Shown here: positions 10,829 through 22,480 of the stretch, one piece after another
How the letters are laid out: every line of letters begins with the position of its first letter
Numbering within the stretch: position 1 is the first letter of the stretch
Made by a program: the position numbers and the translations under genes
NCBI GenBank assembly: GCA_025529335.1
Contig: JAMYHX010000232.1
Coordinates: 1 to 64,000, forward strand
Length of the DNA stretch: 64,000 bases
Source of the DNA: Rhizopus sp. PT2906
Taxonomy: Eukaryota > Mucoromycota > Mucoromycetes > Mucorales > Rhizopodaceae
Direction: 5' to 3'
The notes under the pieces: model-generated
What the model was told of the DNA's origin: nothing
What the model saw: the letters and a program-made list of their open reading frames with translations, nothing else
The model's database searches: none

Positions 10829-12743
10829 GAGAGGTACCTGAAGAAAAAAAAATGGACTTGATTGGCAACAAAGTCAGGAGCTGTCACAGACTACGCGGTC
10901 GCGAAAAGAGTTGTTATTTCTTCTGCGATTCACTATTTCCCATATTTAGTAATTCCCGTTGAAAACATCACCCAGTCTATAAATACATAAAGAGCTGTCA
11001 TTGAAGAAACCATTGATTCCTTGCTCTTGAAATGTGAAAGCCGTTGCACTAAACTAGGGTTCTTTCAGCAACCACAATTAGGAAAAAAAACTCTTATATG
11101 TTCCATCATAAGTGAATCTATTCTTACAGCGCCGTTACAATAATTCTGTACTTTTGTGCACAGATCAAGGCTTCCTTATTTGACGAACAATGTCAGATCA
11201 GAAATCACTTAATAGACTGGATCCTCAAAGGTGTAGAGTAACCATATCAATAATTCTTCTTTATTACAAGAAATTAATGCTTATTATAGTAAATGGACTA
11301 GGCGTAATTGTAGCAAAAGAGGCGACTAATCCTGATGTACTTTGTATACATTCTTTCCAGAAAGTGCATTTGCCCAATGGCGACAACAAAATTCAGGTTG
11401 TACGAAGTGTAAATTCGTCTTCGCTGACAAATCAGACATCTTGCTGCTAAGAAGTATATATAGAAGCACTTCAAATGCCCCTTTGCGTTTTATTTCTTTT
11501 TCACAATTACACCAGAAGCCACAAGTAATGAACATTCAATGCCTGGTTTCTTTTATTTTGGAGAATAAAGAAGATACTAAAATTGATAGTTACACTTATC
11601 ATAATTGTAATTGGTCAGTTTATGTTACTGAGCTTTTGTTATTGAGATGTAGACATTGCTTATTGGGCCTTATTCAACATAAAATACGGCACTTTCTCCT
11701 CTCACATATTGAATAAAATGTACATTTCAAATCTCTCTATCCTCAAGGTCCTAACATTAACCGCCAGCTCATACACTACATAGATATCAGTGTATCTACG
11801 CATGTTTAATGTCCTTGTCAATCCATATCATACTCCATGTACCTTGGTCTGCAAGGATCTATCTACTCATTCATCCATCTGCTGCTTGTCTATTTCAAAA
11901 TGTGTATATCCAACATAGAAAAAACATGCTCTGCTTTACATTCTTCATATATGAACCTAGTAATTAGAGTTATAATGAGGTAAAGTAGCGATTTTATATT
12001 ATTTTTTTAGATACACTTTTCAGAAATTATTCGCACACATTACAAGATCAATAATGATTAAACACTTTATATCTTCTTTATTATTAAAAAGACAATATTT
12101 AATGCATAAAATGAGCTTGATATTTTTGAGAAAAGATAAAAGTGGTCAAGGCTTTATATAAAATAAAAAGTTGTTAGAGACGTTGTTTAAATAGTCTGAT
12201 CTTTTTTTCTTCTTCTTCTTTGGACCAAAAAGTAAGACCAGCTATTCCTCAGCTAGCCCTAAGGCATGTTATATTCTTTACTCTTGTAAGAAGCTATTAT
12301 GTAGTGTTATAGATCAAAATCGAAACAGTGTCGGTGCTAGCCAGGGGTAGTTTGGTTCTTACCAAACTTTGGTCCCATCCATTCTCTTTCTTGCTCTCTT
12401 TTTTTCTTCGCTTGTCCGGGCCAGTTATCGCCAGCCCAACCCAGAATGCACTTCGGGTATGATGTTAATAATCTCTTTTATATGCTTACTCACTTTTCTT
12501 GTTTCTCTTTTTTTCTCTTATAAATCCTCTTCTTTATGATGTAAGTGTTTAATATCAGTGTAAATAACTGATTTACTAATCATTTATTTACTCATCCTTT
12601 TGCTTCTGATGGGCTCTCTTCTTATTATTTGTTATATCTTTTTTTATTTTTTGTTTGAAATTATCATTTTTTTTTTTATCAATGTGCGAATAACTTGCGA
12701 ATAAAGTGTAATAAATAATAGAAATATACAAAGTTTGCAACTT
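10829..12743. other. Intergenic region without a supported gene
   Basis: Overlapping open frames at 11190-11450 and 11342-11716 (+) and 11326-11535 (-) are short and have no family resemblance I can name. An island at about 12225-12475 is richer in G+C than its flanks and contains a perfect hairpin with a 7-bp stem (GTTTGGT/ACCAAAC, about 12350-12368). It might be a structured RNA, but it matches no snRNA, tRNA or SRP pattern that I can recognise. Confidence 0.5.
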
Positions 12744-14504
12744 TTATGATGACCAAATATATCTTTTGTTAATATGCTGTTGCTCATTGTCGCTTCCGCC
12801 TGACGTCATGGACTCCAATAGGCATTTCCAGTATCTGACACTTTTTGAGCTATCAGCAAAGAGATACATCTCATCAGCTTGACCGAAAGATAATATGATG
12901 ATGTGTTTTTTTCCTAGATAAATGTCTTCTTGAATGTCATTCGTAGGATACGTGTTTACTCGCACTAAACCATCGAGCGAGATACGCTCAATGGGTTCTT
13001 CTCGCCTTTCATTCAAGCGTAAAACCAGCTTCTGTTTCTCATAGGTCACCCAATAACGAATCCATCTCTAATGTACTTATAAGTATAGTGTTCATCACCA
13101 ATATTCTAATCATTACCGGATAAGACTCGCCTTTGACATAGAATGTCAAGTAGTCACCGCCTTGACAAAACATCAAGACGTCATGATCGATCTGCATTTC
13201 TGCATCCAACGGACAATGATCATACTCTTCCAACCAGAATGAGATAGTCAATTCAAGAGCCAATGAAGGGTTTTGTAATGGAGATGTCTGAATGGCATAT
13301 CGACCTATTCCTTGGTTTGCAAAGCTATACAAGGGATTGTCACCAGAATCAAGATGAAGGTGAGCAGTAACAACATTGTCAAACTCCTCCTCTTCATTAA
13401 CAATATCCACAGAGTTATTCTTGCCAATCTTTTTGAGACGACTTACGATACTTGGCGAGTTTGTCACTTCAATATTTAAATCACATTCTAATGCAAATTG
13501 TCCCTGAACTGTGCTAAATGAATACAACTGTGTGTGAATAATAGTGCAAATGGGGTTTTCGATTATACTTTACAACGAAAGTGTTGCATGAGGGCTTGAC
13601 GTACTAACACCCCGGCCTATTCTCTTCATAACACCAGAGTAAGATTGAGATTCATTATTTGTCACATGCATATTAAGGGTGTAAGGATAAGCTAAGGATA
13701 CATGTATGAGCAACAGACAGCAAGAGTCGTTTATAGAGCCTTACTTTTAGATGACGAGAAATTCGTGATTTGTAAGACTGTTAAAAAGAGTTTTAATATG
13801 TGACATTGAATGACAAAGCGTCTTACTTTTGCAATGAAGTTTTAGTCTTTTATCACAGTTTCCCAAATCCAGTGCTCGTGGATAGTTGCTATAAGGAGTA
13901 TATTAGCTCTGTCACCACATAGACATTCTTACATTTTTTGCCCTTACTCTTGGAATTCAAATAATGATGATTGTTCATTAAAGAATATCTGTTCATTTGA
14001 CGCAGGCTTCAAAAAACTTTTGAGCGACCTACCAACCCAGGTACTAGCTCGTGTCAGACCTCCTCTGATGGTCGATATGCTTATCTGTTCAATACTGTTG
14101 CCAGAAAATGTGATGGAGTCCTCAGATGGCAGATGCGATGCATCATGAGCACAAACGTCACGTGGTTTAAATTCTCTAAAGCCCGTCATGGTCTGTGATT
14201 TTTTAGGCGATGGTTGGAGAGACTTCTTGGAAGAAGGTAGGTGCTCATCAGAATCAAATAACACGGTACTGGTTGTTGAAAATGATGACTGTCGTTTCAC
14301 TTTTAGATCGGGTTCTCGAAAGTGCTGTAAAAGTTTCTTTGTGTGTATAAAAGATACTTTTTTTTGTAGGTAACTGGCGATTTGCTGAGATGAAGAGGAA
14401 ATAGCAACTGTCAGCTTTCTCTGCTTGTTCTCTTGATCATCCTGATGATTTGGGTAAGGATGTATGCTATTATTTTTAAATCGTCTTAGTGAAGCACCTA
14501 ACAT
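12744..14504 (-). CDS. Anillin-like protein with C-terminal PH domain
   Basis: Six exons (13948-14504, 13827-13888, 13745-13777, 13574-13691, 13117-13513, 12744-13067) join in phase to 496 residues. The first about 270 residues are low-complexity, basic and Ser-rich, as in cytoskeletal scaffolds. A beta-rich region follows (FALECDLNIEV through the LALELTISFWLEEYD strands) that resembles the anillin/Bud4 homology region placed before a PH domain. The last exon is a plausible pleckstrin-homology domain: W.RYWVTYEKQKLVLRL at its start and a terminal helix containing SVRYWKCLLESM. Anillin-like proteins organise the cytokinetic ring or septin collar at the membrane. The PH assignment is firmer than the anillin one. 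Two of the exons are only 33 and 62 nt, supported by splice sites and phase rather than by homology. Confidence 0.55.
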
Positions 14505-14771
14505 GTTTTGAAAGAAGAGAGGTATAAAAGAATGAAGTAAGAAAAAAAAAAAGTGGTTACTTTATATGCGCTATTAAGGAACGAAGGCTATTTTATTTGT
14601 AAAAAAAAAAAAAAAAAAAAAAAGAGAGTTATTTCTAGTTGCTATCAATAGAGTTTGCATTCTCGATTGCTTTTCTCATATGAAAGAACAAGAAAAAAAG
14701 GAAATTCCATATTAGTGAGTGTTTGTGTTTGCGTATGTGTGTATGTATGAATTGAAGAGAGAGGAAGCGAA

Positions 14772-15895
14772 TTATTCGACAATTTGATTGTAGTCTGGGT
14801 TACAGTCTACAGTTATGTCTCTAGCCTGTGCTGTAATTGTATGAGGCACTGACCACTACAAGAGAAAAAGATGTTAGATCACATAATGTCTATTTCTATC
14901 CTTTTACATCAATTGGGCCATGCGCCCATTGAGCAGTTCCAGTCTCCAAGCTTCCATCCCAAAGGCCAAATTGAATTCGTCTAAGAAAATCTGGGTCAGT
15001 AAATCATACATTTTTTCACCATTTTTAATTCTAAAACTGGCCTGCAGTTCACAAAACTTACGCTGGTTGAGATGGAAATTTACAGTTTCCAGCTGCGTCG
15101 CATGTTTCGGCTTTATTTTTCGTGCGCACGACTTCATCGTCAACCAACCATTCGATCTTGTCTGGTTGCCAATTAATAGTGTACTTGTGAAAGGCTGCAT
15201 CTACAGGTGCACCCTTGACCACATGAGTTCCGCCATTGATGGTGTACTCTTTTGAGTTTCCCCAAAAGTAGTTGGTCCTATACACATAACCCAATCAAAT
15301 TAGAGAATATCTTTTTTTTGCAAGTTGTTGACACATACTGAACCTGGTTCGAAGCTCCACCAATCCATTCAAAATCAATCTCGTCACCACCATCTCCCAT
15401 CAAGATGAATGCCGTGACAGAACCAGGAGTGGCAGATGCCTTTAGGGTTGCAGACATCCTACCATATCTCATGTATACTGTTGAATTTAAAGTTGGGCCA
15501 CGGCCTGGGAATAGGTTGTACGGAAGATCTATAGAGCTTTGATGTTAATATACAAGGCATTATTCATAAATGCATGCATACTTACTTTTACTGTCATGTA
15601 AGCGGACATAGTCATCGGGTGGCAGTAGTTTGAACTCAATGGCGTCATCCAATATCTCGTACGTATCTTGCTGACTATCATCAACCTGCCAGCCACGCAT
15701 GTCATCCGCAAATCGGGTACGATAGTTATGGCACAAAGGCTTTTCTTCACTTGCAGAAACTTTACTCACAGGATCCGCAGCATTGGCCGCAGAAGAAGCC
15801 ATAGCACCAGGCTGTGATCGAACGGCGGCATTACCTGTTTGGGCGAGGGCCAACAAAAGTTGAAGTAGACTAAATGTATATCTGGAAGAAACCAT
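14772..15895 (-). CDS. GH16 Crh-type cell-wall transglycosylase
   Basis: Five exons (15586-15895, 15339-15528, 15062-15277, 14908-14980, 14772-14855) encode 290 residues. A hydrophobic N-terminal signal peptide (MVSSRYTFSLLQLLLALAQ) is followed by a short linker and a GH16 beta-jelly-roll. The catalytic GDEIDFEWIGG segment carries the E-I-D-F-E active-site motif, and the downstream QTNYFWGN, KYTINWQPDKIEWLVDD and RIQFGLWDGS segments are typical of the Crh/UTR2 branch. Family members cross-link chitin to beta-glucan in the wall. No chitin-binding module and no GPI signal is seen, so the product is probably secreted or wall-retained. The last exon ends WSVPHTITAQ...CNPDYNQIVE. The assignment to GH16 is secure; substrate preference is inferred. 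Confidence 0.88.
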
Positions 15896-17714
15896 TGGGA
15901 GAGTAAGGTGATGAAGTTTACTAAAGAAGAAGAGAAAACACGGGTAGGATGCCTTTGGCTAATTTATATAAGCTTTAGGTTTTTAATATTGACCTGTTAA
16001 AAATGACCGAGTGAAACAAGCTTCTTTGAGATTGTTTAATATATAAACATACACTGAGCTTTCCTATAATCTCAATGGGTCCACAGACAGAAAGTCAAGG
16101 TTCAATGCGAATTATATGGTAAATACTGGCTTAGAGTAGGATACCATAGGTAGTTAGTTACAGGCAAAGAAGCTTTCTTTTCATGCAAGATATTGAAATT
16201 TCCGAGGCAATTTATTATTTGACAGGATCTAGAAAGTCATTGCTTAATGGAAGCTTCCTAAATTTTACTAGTGAGCGCTTCATTTATTAGAGTCTTTATC
16301 ATGTCAGTTTCCTTTCAAACTACAAATTAGGAACGATTAGTAGAACTGACCTCAAACAGGCGTCACAATAAACTTTCTTTATAATATTTCATACGATAGT
16401 AGTTGTCTAGACTTAGGTAACTAACATTGGCTACATGGAATGAACCATACTAGAAGTATCAACAGCAAGATAAGCTTCCATAGTGTAAATAAACAAGTAA
16501 TTTACATTTGTATATATATAAACACTTTATAAGTAATTAACACCTAGTAAACTAAAGCATTGATGTATTCTAATGTTTCTTTGACTCAATAGATTATGTA
16601 GTCTTAAGGACAACCATTCCCTTATGCAATGTAAAAATGACTGTTACCAAGACACAGTAATCTTGATTCTTCGCGGTTAGGTTTCAAACATCTCTCATAA
16701 CAAAAAAAAAAGCTCATGATTTTGGATAGTTTAGAGAGCAATGTAATGCTTACATAGTAACTTAATTGTTATGCCATAATAAGGTCTTTATGTTCTTTTT
16801 GAACAAGTTGCTCAAGATAAGCTTTGGCATCATGGGATCATTGAAATTTGAACGACGTATCCAAAAAAAATTCAAATATTTCCTGCAGGTGTGTAGGTCT
16901 TTTTTCTTCATATCCGTTAATGGTTGTTTTTTACCTTTTTTTAGAGTGGTTTTATTCCCCAAGTTGCTTCTATTTCTTTCATATTTTCTGTATATCTTTT
17001 AGTCTCTCCCAGCAAATTTCAATAACTGTAGTACAGCTCTTGCCTTGTATAATAAGACTTGTGTCATTAAAGCACTTTTTGAAAATGTCGATTAGTTTTT
17101 TTAATAGCAGATGGTATATTTTCTATTTTTAGTTGTTGTTTGTATTCTGCATCTTGCAATTGTAGTAAGTTGTGCTTATTTTCATTGTATGACTTTACTT
17201 GTCCTAGTTTTCATTTATGTTCTTGTTGAATGCTTTTCATTGGTTTCTATTGGATATTACAAGATGATCGTCAACATAAGAATTATGTAAAGATAAATAA
17301 GCATGATGATCGTCTGATGCTTTGTAAGAGTACAAAGTCTCGTATTTTATCTGCATTACACACTTGTTATAAACTCATTCTTTAATTCCCCGATATCTGT
17401 CACTTATATCTTCAATAATTCTATCTCTTCTTTCCCTTTGAATGCCTTATAGAAACTAAGTTGTATGCTTAAGTAAGCAGTGCACATCCATATCATATAC
17501 TCTTATGCTTAAATTCTTTCATTTGGTGGCGCAGCAAAATGATTGGCTAACAATAAAAATAAAAATTTTCACCATTTCCTTTTTGGATAAGAAGCAACAG
17601 AGAGTGGTCTACGGACTTGCGCACTAGTGCCGAAAAGAAAAAAAAGGCAAATTTGCTATTCCTTTTTTTAATCTCTTTTTTTTCTCTAAAAAAACTTTTT
17701 AATCATAAAAGATT
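15896..17714. other. Intergenic region, divergent promoters
   Basis: This gap separates two outward-facing genes, GH16 leftward and DED1 rightward. It is AT-rich, with only short frames such as 16762-16962 and 16848-17132 that look random. A (TA)n run sits inside the first DED1 intron at about 17812-17826. No RNA gene or repeat was recognised. Confidence 0.6.
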
Positions 17715-19760
17715 ATGAACAATGGCACTTCTAACACAGGGAGCTTAGATCAGCAATTCGGTACAGTAACAAAAAGGAATAGTATTAAAAGTACATAGAT
17801 TGACCATTTATATATATATATATATTTTATAGCTGGCATGAGCCTCAATAATAATAATCATAATAACAGCAAACCTCCTTCTCGTTATGTCCCTCCTCAT
17901 TTGAGAAACCAAGTTAATCGTGAAGATCGATCAACTAATGAAGGCCAACAGCGCCAAACGCCTAGAGCAAACGGCTGGAATGACTGGAACGGTGGCCGCG
18001 GAGGCGGTGCATCTCGCGGTGAAGGAAGAGGATGGAACTCTTCTTATTCAGATATGCCTAGTGGTGGAGGTCGATGGGGCGGTAACCGCAACGACTTTTA
18101 TGAACGTGGATCCTATGGCGGTTATCGTCAAAATAACACTCGCCAAGATTATAGCTACCAACGCCGTGATGAAACTCAGGGTTACTGGAAGGATGGTGTA
18201 CACCATATCGGTACCCGCAATCCTCGTATTGAAAAAGAGTTATTTGGCACACATGATGACAGCATTACGCAACACACTGGTATCAACTTTGAAAAGTACG
18301 ACGATATTCCTGTCGAAGCTAGTGGTCATGACTGTCCTGAACCAATTACCGCCTTTACTTCTCCACCAATGGATTCTCATTTGATCAGCAACATTGAATT
18401 GGCTAGATATACTACGCCCACACCTGTTCAAAAGTATTCTATTCCTATTGTCGATGCCGGCAGAGACTTAATGGCCTGTGCTCAGACTGGTTCTGGTAAA
18501 ACCGCTGGTTTCCTCTTCCCCGTCTTTTCTCAATTGTTCACCAAGGGGCCTGTGAGCCCTCCTGAAGACGATTCCCGCAGCTATCGTCAGCGCAAGGCTT
18601 ATCCCCAAGTGTTGATCCTTGCCCCTACTCGTGAATTAGTCTCACAAATTTACGATGAAGCCAAAAAGTTCGCTTACCGTTCTTGGGTTAAGCCTGCTGT
18701 AGTTTACGGTGGTGCTGATATTGGTCCACAGATCCGTAACTTGGAACGTGGTTGCGATCTGCTGGTGGCTACGCCTGGTCGTCTTGTCGACTTGCTTGAA
18801 CGTGCTCGTGTGTCACTCTCATTGATTCGTTATCTTGTCTTGGATGAAGCCGATCGTATGTTGGATATGGGTTTTGAACCTCAAATCAGACGTATTGTCG
18901 AAAAGGAAGGTATGCCTGGTGTCGAAAGCCGTAACACCCTCATGTTCTCGGCTACTTTCCCTCGTGACATTCAGCATTTAGCTCGTGACTTCTTGAAGGA
19001 CTATATCTTCTTGTCTGTCGGTCGTGTTGGTTCTACCTCTGAAAACATCACTCAAAAGATCGAATATGTCGAAGATGAAGATAAACGCTCTGTCTTGTTG
19101 GATATTCTCCATTCTAGTGAAATCTCCGGTCTTTGCTTGATCTTTGTCGAAACAAAGCGTATGGCCGATGCACTCTCTGAATTCTTGTTGGATCACAATT
19201 TCCCTGCTACGGCTATCCATGGTGATCGTACCCAACGTGAACGTGAGCGTGCTCTTGAAAGTTTCAAGACAGGTCGTACACCTATCATGGTAGCTACGGC
19301 TGTTGCTGCTCGTGGTTTAGACATTGCCAACGTATCTCATGTTATTTCCTATGATTTGCCCACTGATATTGACGATTATGTGCATCGTATTGGTCGTACT
19401 GGTCGTGCCGGTAACACTGGTCTGGCTACTGCTTTCTTCAATCGCAACAACAAGAACATCGTTAATGATTTGATCAGCATCTTGGAAGAAGCTAATCAAG
19501 AAGTCCCCAGTTTCTTGGAATCTGTCGCTAGAGAAACTCGCTCCTTTAGTGGCCGTGGTCGTGGTCGTGGTCGCGGTGGTGGAGGTAGTTTTGGCGGAAG
19601 AGATTACAGAAAGACAAACAATGACTGGAACAGCAATCGTGAATCTGCTTATCCTCCTCGTTCCAACTACAACAACAATTATGGTGGAAGCGGTAGTGGT
19701 AGCGGCAATAACTCTAGAGATGTTCCTCTTCAATATCAAACCAAGACAAGTTGGTTCTAA
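17715..19760 (+). CDS. DED1: DEAD-box RNA helicase of the Ded1/DDX3 family
   Basis: Two exons (17715-17760 and 17833-19760) encode 657 residues. The small first exon supplies MNNGTSNTGSLDQQFAG, matching the usual Ded1 N-terminus, so the ATG at 17838 is internal. The order is RYVPPHLR, an RGG/Gly-rich linker, the Q motif (TPTPVQKYSIPI), Walker A AQTGSGKT, PTREL, TPGR, DEAD, SAT, then ARGLDI and HRIGRTGR in the second RecA lobe, and a C-terminal GRGRGRG tract ending KTSWF. Ded1 unwinds 5' leaders during ribosome scanning in the cytoplasm and is essential in yeast. Codon use is strongly biased toward C/T-ending codons compared with neighbours, which suggests high expression. Confidence 0.96.
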
Positions 19761-21293
19761 TCCAACTGTCGTTAACGTATAGAATCAGTACTCATCGATC
19801 TCCCTTAAAAAAGCATAATTAAAAGAACCTATTTGTCATATAATTGTTTATCAATTAAAAAAGAGTTTCTCAAAAAGAAAAAGAACACGATTCTTCTTAC
19901 TGCTAATCTGGGGGAGGATTTTATAAATAATCATTTCGCAGATAACTTTTCGTTTTAGTCACTATTTATTTGTTCTTTAAAGTTTTAAATAATATACTTT
20001 CAGCAACAAGGGAAACTACTTCTTGATTATGCCTTAGTATACACCGAAGAATACACATGTGCGTAGCCTTTTTTTGTTATAATTTTTGTCAAACAGATAT
20101 CTACATTCTGTCAGAATACACCTTGATGTACCGACTCAGCAGCTTAGCATCTTTCATGACACGTATCATTCATACTTTTTGATGGATTCTGTGTGGAGGA
20201 CGTATTTCTACGTTTGTATTGAAGAAGAATACATCCTTTGGACGTAACATAATCAATATATTTAGTATGCAAGCCAAGGTATTATTACTAAGCTCACAAC
20301 AACTGATGCATCAATAGTCTATAATAGTTGATGACGCTGCATATAATATAATCCACTAAAGATAAAATTATTTTTTGCTATGAATCTCTTTCTTTTCTCT
20401 TTCTACAAAAAGACTTTTTCCATCCTGTGGTATTCTTATGGCTTAGAGGTAAACCCATTTATTCGACAATATCACATTAAACCTGCCTGCCAAGGGAATA
20501 TATATCACTACCTTGTTTGCCGCGACCTTAAAGCTTCTGAAAATAATGCTGCAGGGGAACTAGCAGAATTCGACTCATTTCTTAGTAATGAAACTGACTT
20601 GACTTATAAAACTGAACTTTCTACTCACTACGCCAAAAATCTAAAGCTTAAACAAAATGTGTTGACGCTTCATGAATTGAATACATATGAAGAGAAACAT
20701 AAAGTGTACTTGTACGATGATGACAGTACTCTGGATGAGCGATTGTAAGTGTGTAAAACATGTATGCTCGAATTGATAACAATCAATACTTAGTTTGATT
20801 TCAATAAAATTAGAAGTATTTTAGCTATCAATCTCAATACCACTTTACCTCAAAATTATAGGCTAGCACCAGTAATTTTAAAGGCCAACACTACATGCAT
20901 CAGAAAATAGGCTAATGCTACGGGCGCTACCTATGTTGTCACTACAACTTCACACTACCAAAGCCTAACCTAAAGCTGTCCAGTTCACTCTCTCTGATAT
21001 AAAATACGAATATATATCATAATTACACGTGAATGACCTTGATTCTTTGTTAGTAAACTGACAACATAAAATTAGAATAAATAAAGAAGCAACATTTCTC
21101 GAAAAGAAACAATCCAAGATGATAACTTCATAAAATCATGTTTAGTTTGACTTTGCAGATTGAAAAGTTTTGCTGGACTACATCATAGGTAATGGGTAGA
21201 GGTAGTGTTTCCCAATATACAAACTTTGAAAATGCCCTTTTCACCCTCAACCTACGCCCATATGGAAGAAAGTTTGGAATACTTAAGAGTTTC
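19761..21293. other. Intergenic region with one unrecognised open frame
   Basis: A 122-codon frame at 20380-20748 (+) has coding-like amino-acid composition after its first 25 codons and ends at a plausible splice donor (CGATT|GTAAGTG), so it could be an exon of a decayed gene. I do not recognise it and found no partner exon. The rest is AT-rich with no supported feature. Confidence 0.4.
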
Positions 21294-21329
21294 AAGGTAA
21301 GTAAAGAGAACACGGATCTGACAACAGAG
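21294..21329 (-). repeat. Block shared with copy A relic
   Basis: Read on the - strand, these 36 bases match about 213-249 at the window start with roughly five mismatches. In both places the block lies downstream of the same transposase fragment: directly downstream in copy A, and about 500 bp away in copy B. This suggests that both derive from the same longer element. Confidence 0.6.
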
Positions 21330-21667
21330 TGAATAATGTGATCTTGTATGTAAATGTTAGAATATGATGGATAGAAGCCTAGCTTGCGAGGAAGACGTCG
21401 AAAAACTTTTGATTTATCAAAATACACTTCTTCAAACCAACGATAAACTTCAAAAATAATTAAGCATATTGTTTTTAATGTTAATAAATATCAAATAATC
21501 ACAAGTAAGGATATAACTGTAATCTATAAACATTGTGTATTGTCAACTTTTTTTTAATGCTGTATGTAATGTTGAAAAAACCAAATGTCTCTTCGGAATA
21601 ATACTACCAATATAGAAGTACTAGTAGAGGCGATCAATATTACTATTTTCATAGTAATTTATGTGAT

Positions 21668-22480
21668 TTATATAAAATCGATTGTACTTTTGATAAATTC
21701 GAATGTACGTTTAATGATTCCTTTTGGTATAACAGCTGCCACATCGGATGCTTTTCGTTTCGTGGCGCTTACAATCTTTCTTTTCTTAATGTTTCCTAGA
21801 TCCCTTATAGTTACATTTACAACACCAAATGCTGATATTGCACCAATAATAGTATAAGATATCGCTCTTACAGAAGGTGACTCTACGATTGCTTGGATGT
21901 CACGCTGTGACCAAGCTCTAGAACGGTGCATATTTATATCGAAGCCTGATTTATCAAGAAGGACGTAATTTGTATATAAAGCATGCCTTTTTGTAGCCAT
22001 TCCTTCACGAATTGAGCACGAGCTCCCAAAGTTGTATTGTTAATTCTAGCCACAGGATGGCGAGTAACCACTTTAATACCGAGCTTACATTTCTCTTTCA
22101 TAAACTCAGTAACTCTACTTTTCTTAATTTCCAAACCTTCAAGGCTTTTTTTGTCCAATTCTCGGCTGCGACTTGAATAACGGCTAACAGTTTCTCATCG
22201 AAAAAAGTCTACTAGATAAGCCTTGTGCTCGTTATCTGGCTTACTTTGAGACTTGTTTGATATACAGCTGGTTTTTTTTTAACAAGCATTTGTTTCTCTG
22301 GAACTTTATTGTATGCTGTCCTCCATCTTCGAACAGTCTTGTGATGGACATTGACAACTTGCGAGGGGGGTCATAAGTTTCTCTTGAAGTAAATAGAAGT
22401 ATCTTTGTCAATCTTTGTATGAATAGGTATTGTAACCTAAGCTTAGGAGATGCTTCCTTCATATCAGTGTCCTTAGGTTC
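21668..22480 (-). pseudogene. Decayed Tc1/mariner (IS630)-type transposase, copy B
   Basis: Pieces of one transposase appear in order in different frames. An N-terminal paired-type helix-turn-helix lies at about 22300-22400 (PPRKL.. then VHHKTVRRW in the next frame). A KLLAVIQVAAENWTKKALKV helix follows at about 22140-22190, and the catalytic-core start is at 21830-22000 (LLDKSGFDINMHRSRAWSQ, GAISAFGVVNVTIRD). At least three frameshifts break it, the usual DESGF acid is DKSGF, and similarity ends just after VNVTIRD, at the same place as copy A. No terminal inverted repeats could be paired. It is clearly inactive. Confidence 0.75.

Noticed and set aside
11190..11716. Overlapping + strand frames with CTKC and CRHC pairs
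   Set aside because: The cysteine pairs do not form a known finger and the two frames overlap out of phase; nothing supports coding.
12225..12475. Possible U1/U2/U4/U6 or SRP RNA gene
   Set aside because: None of the invariant snRNA segments or the SRP helix-8 motif could be found.
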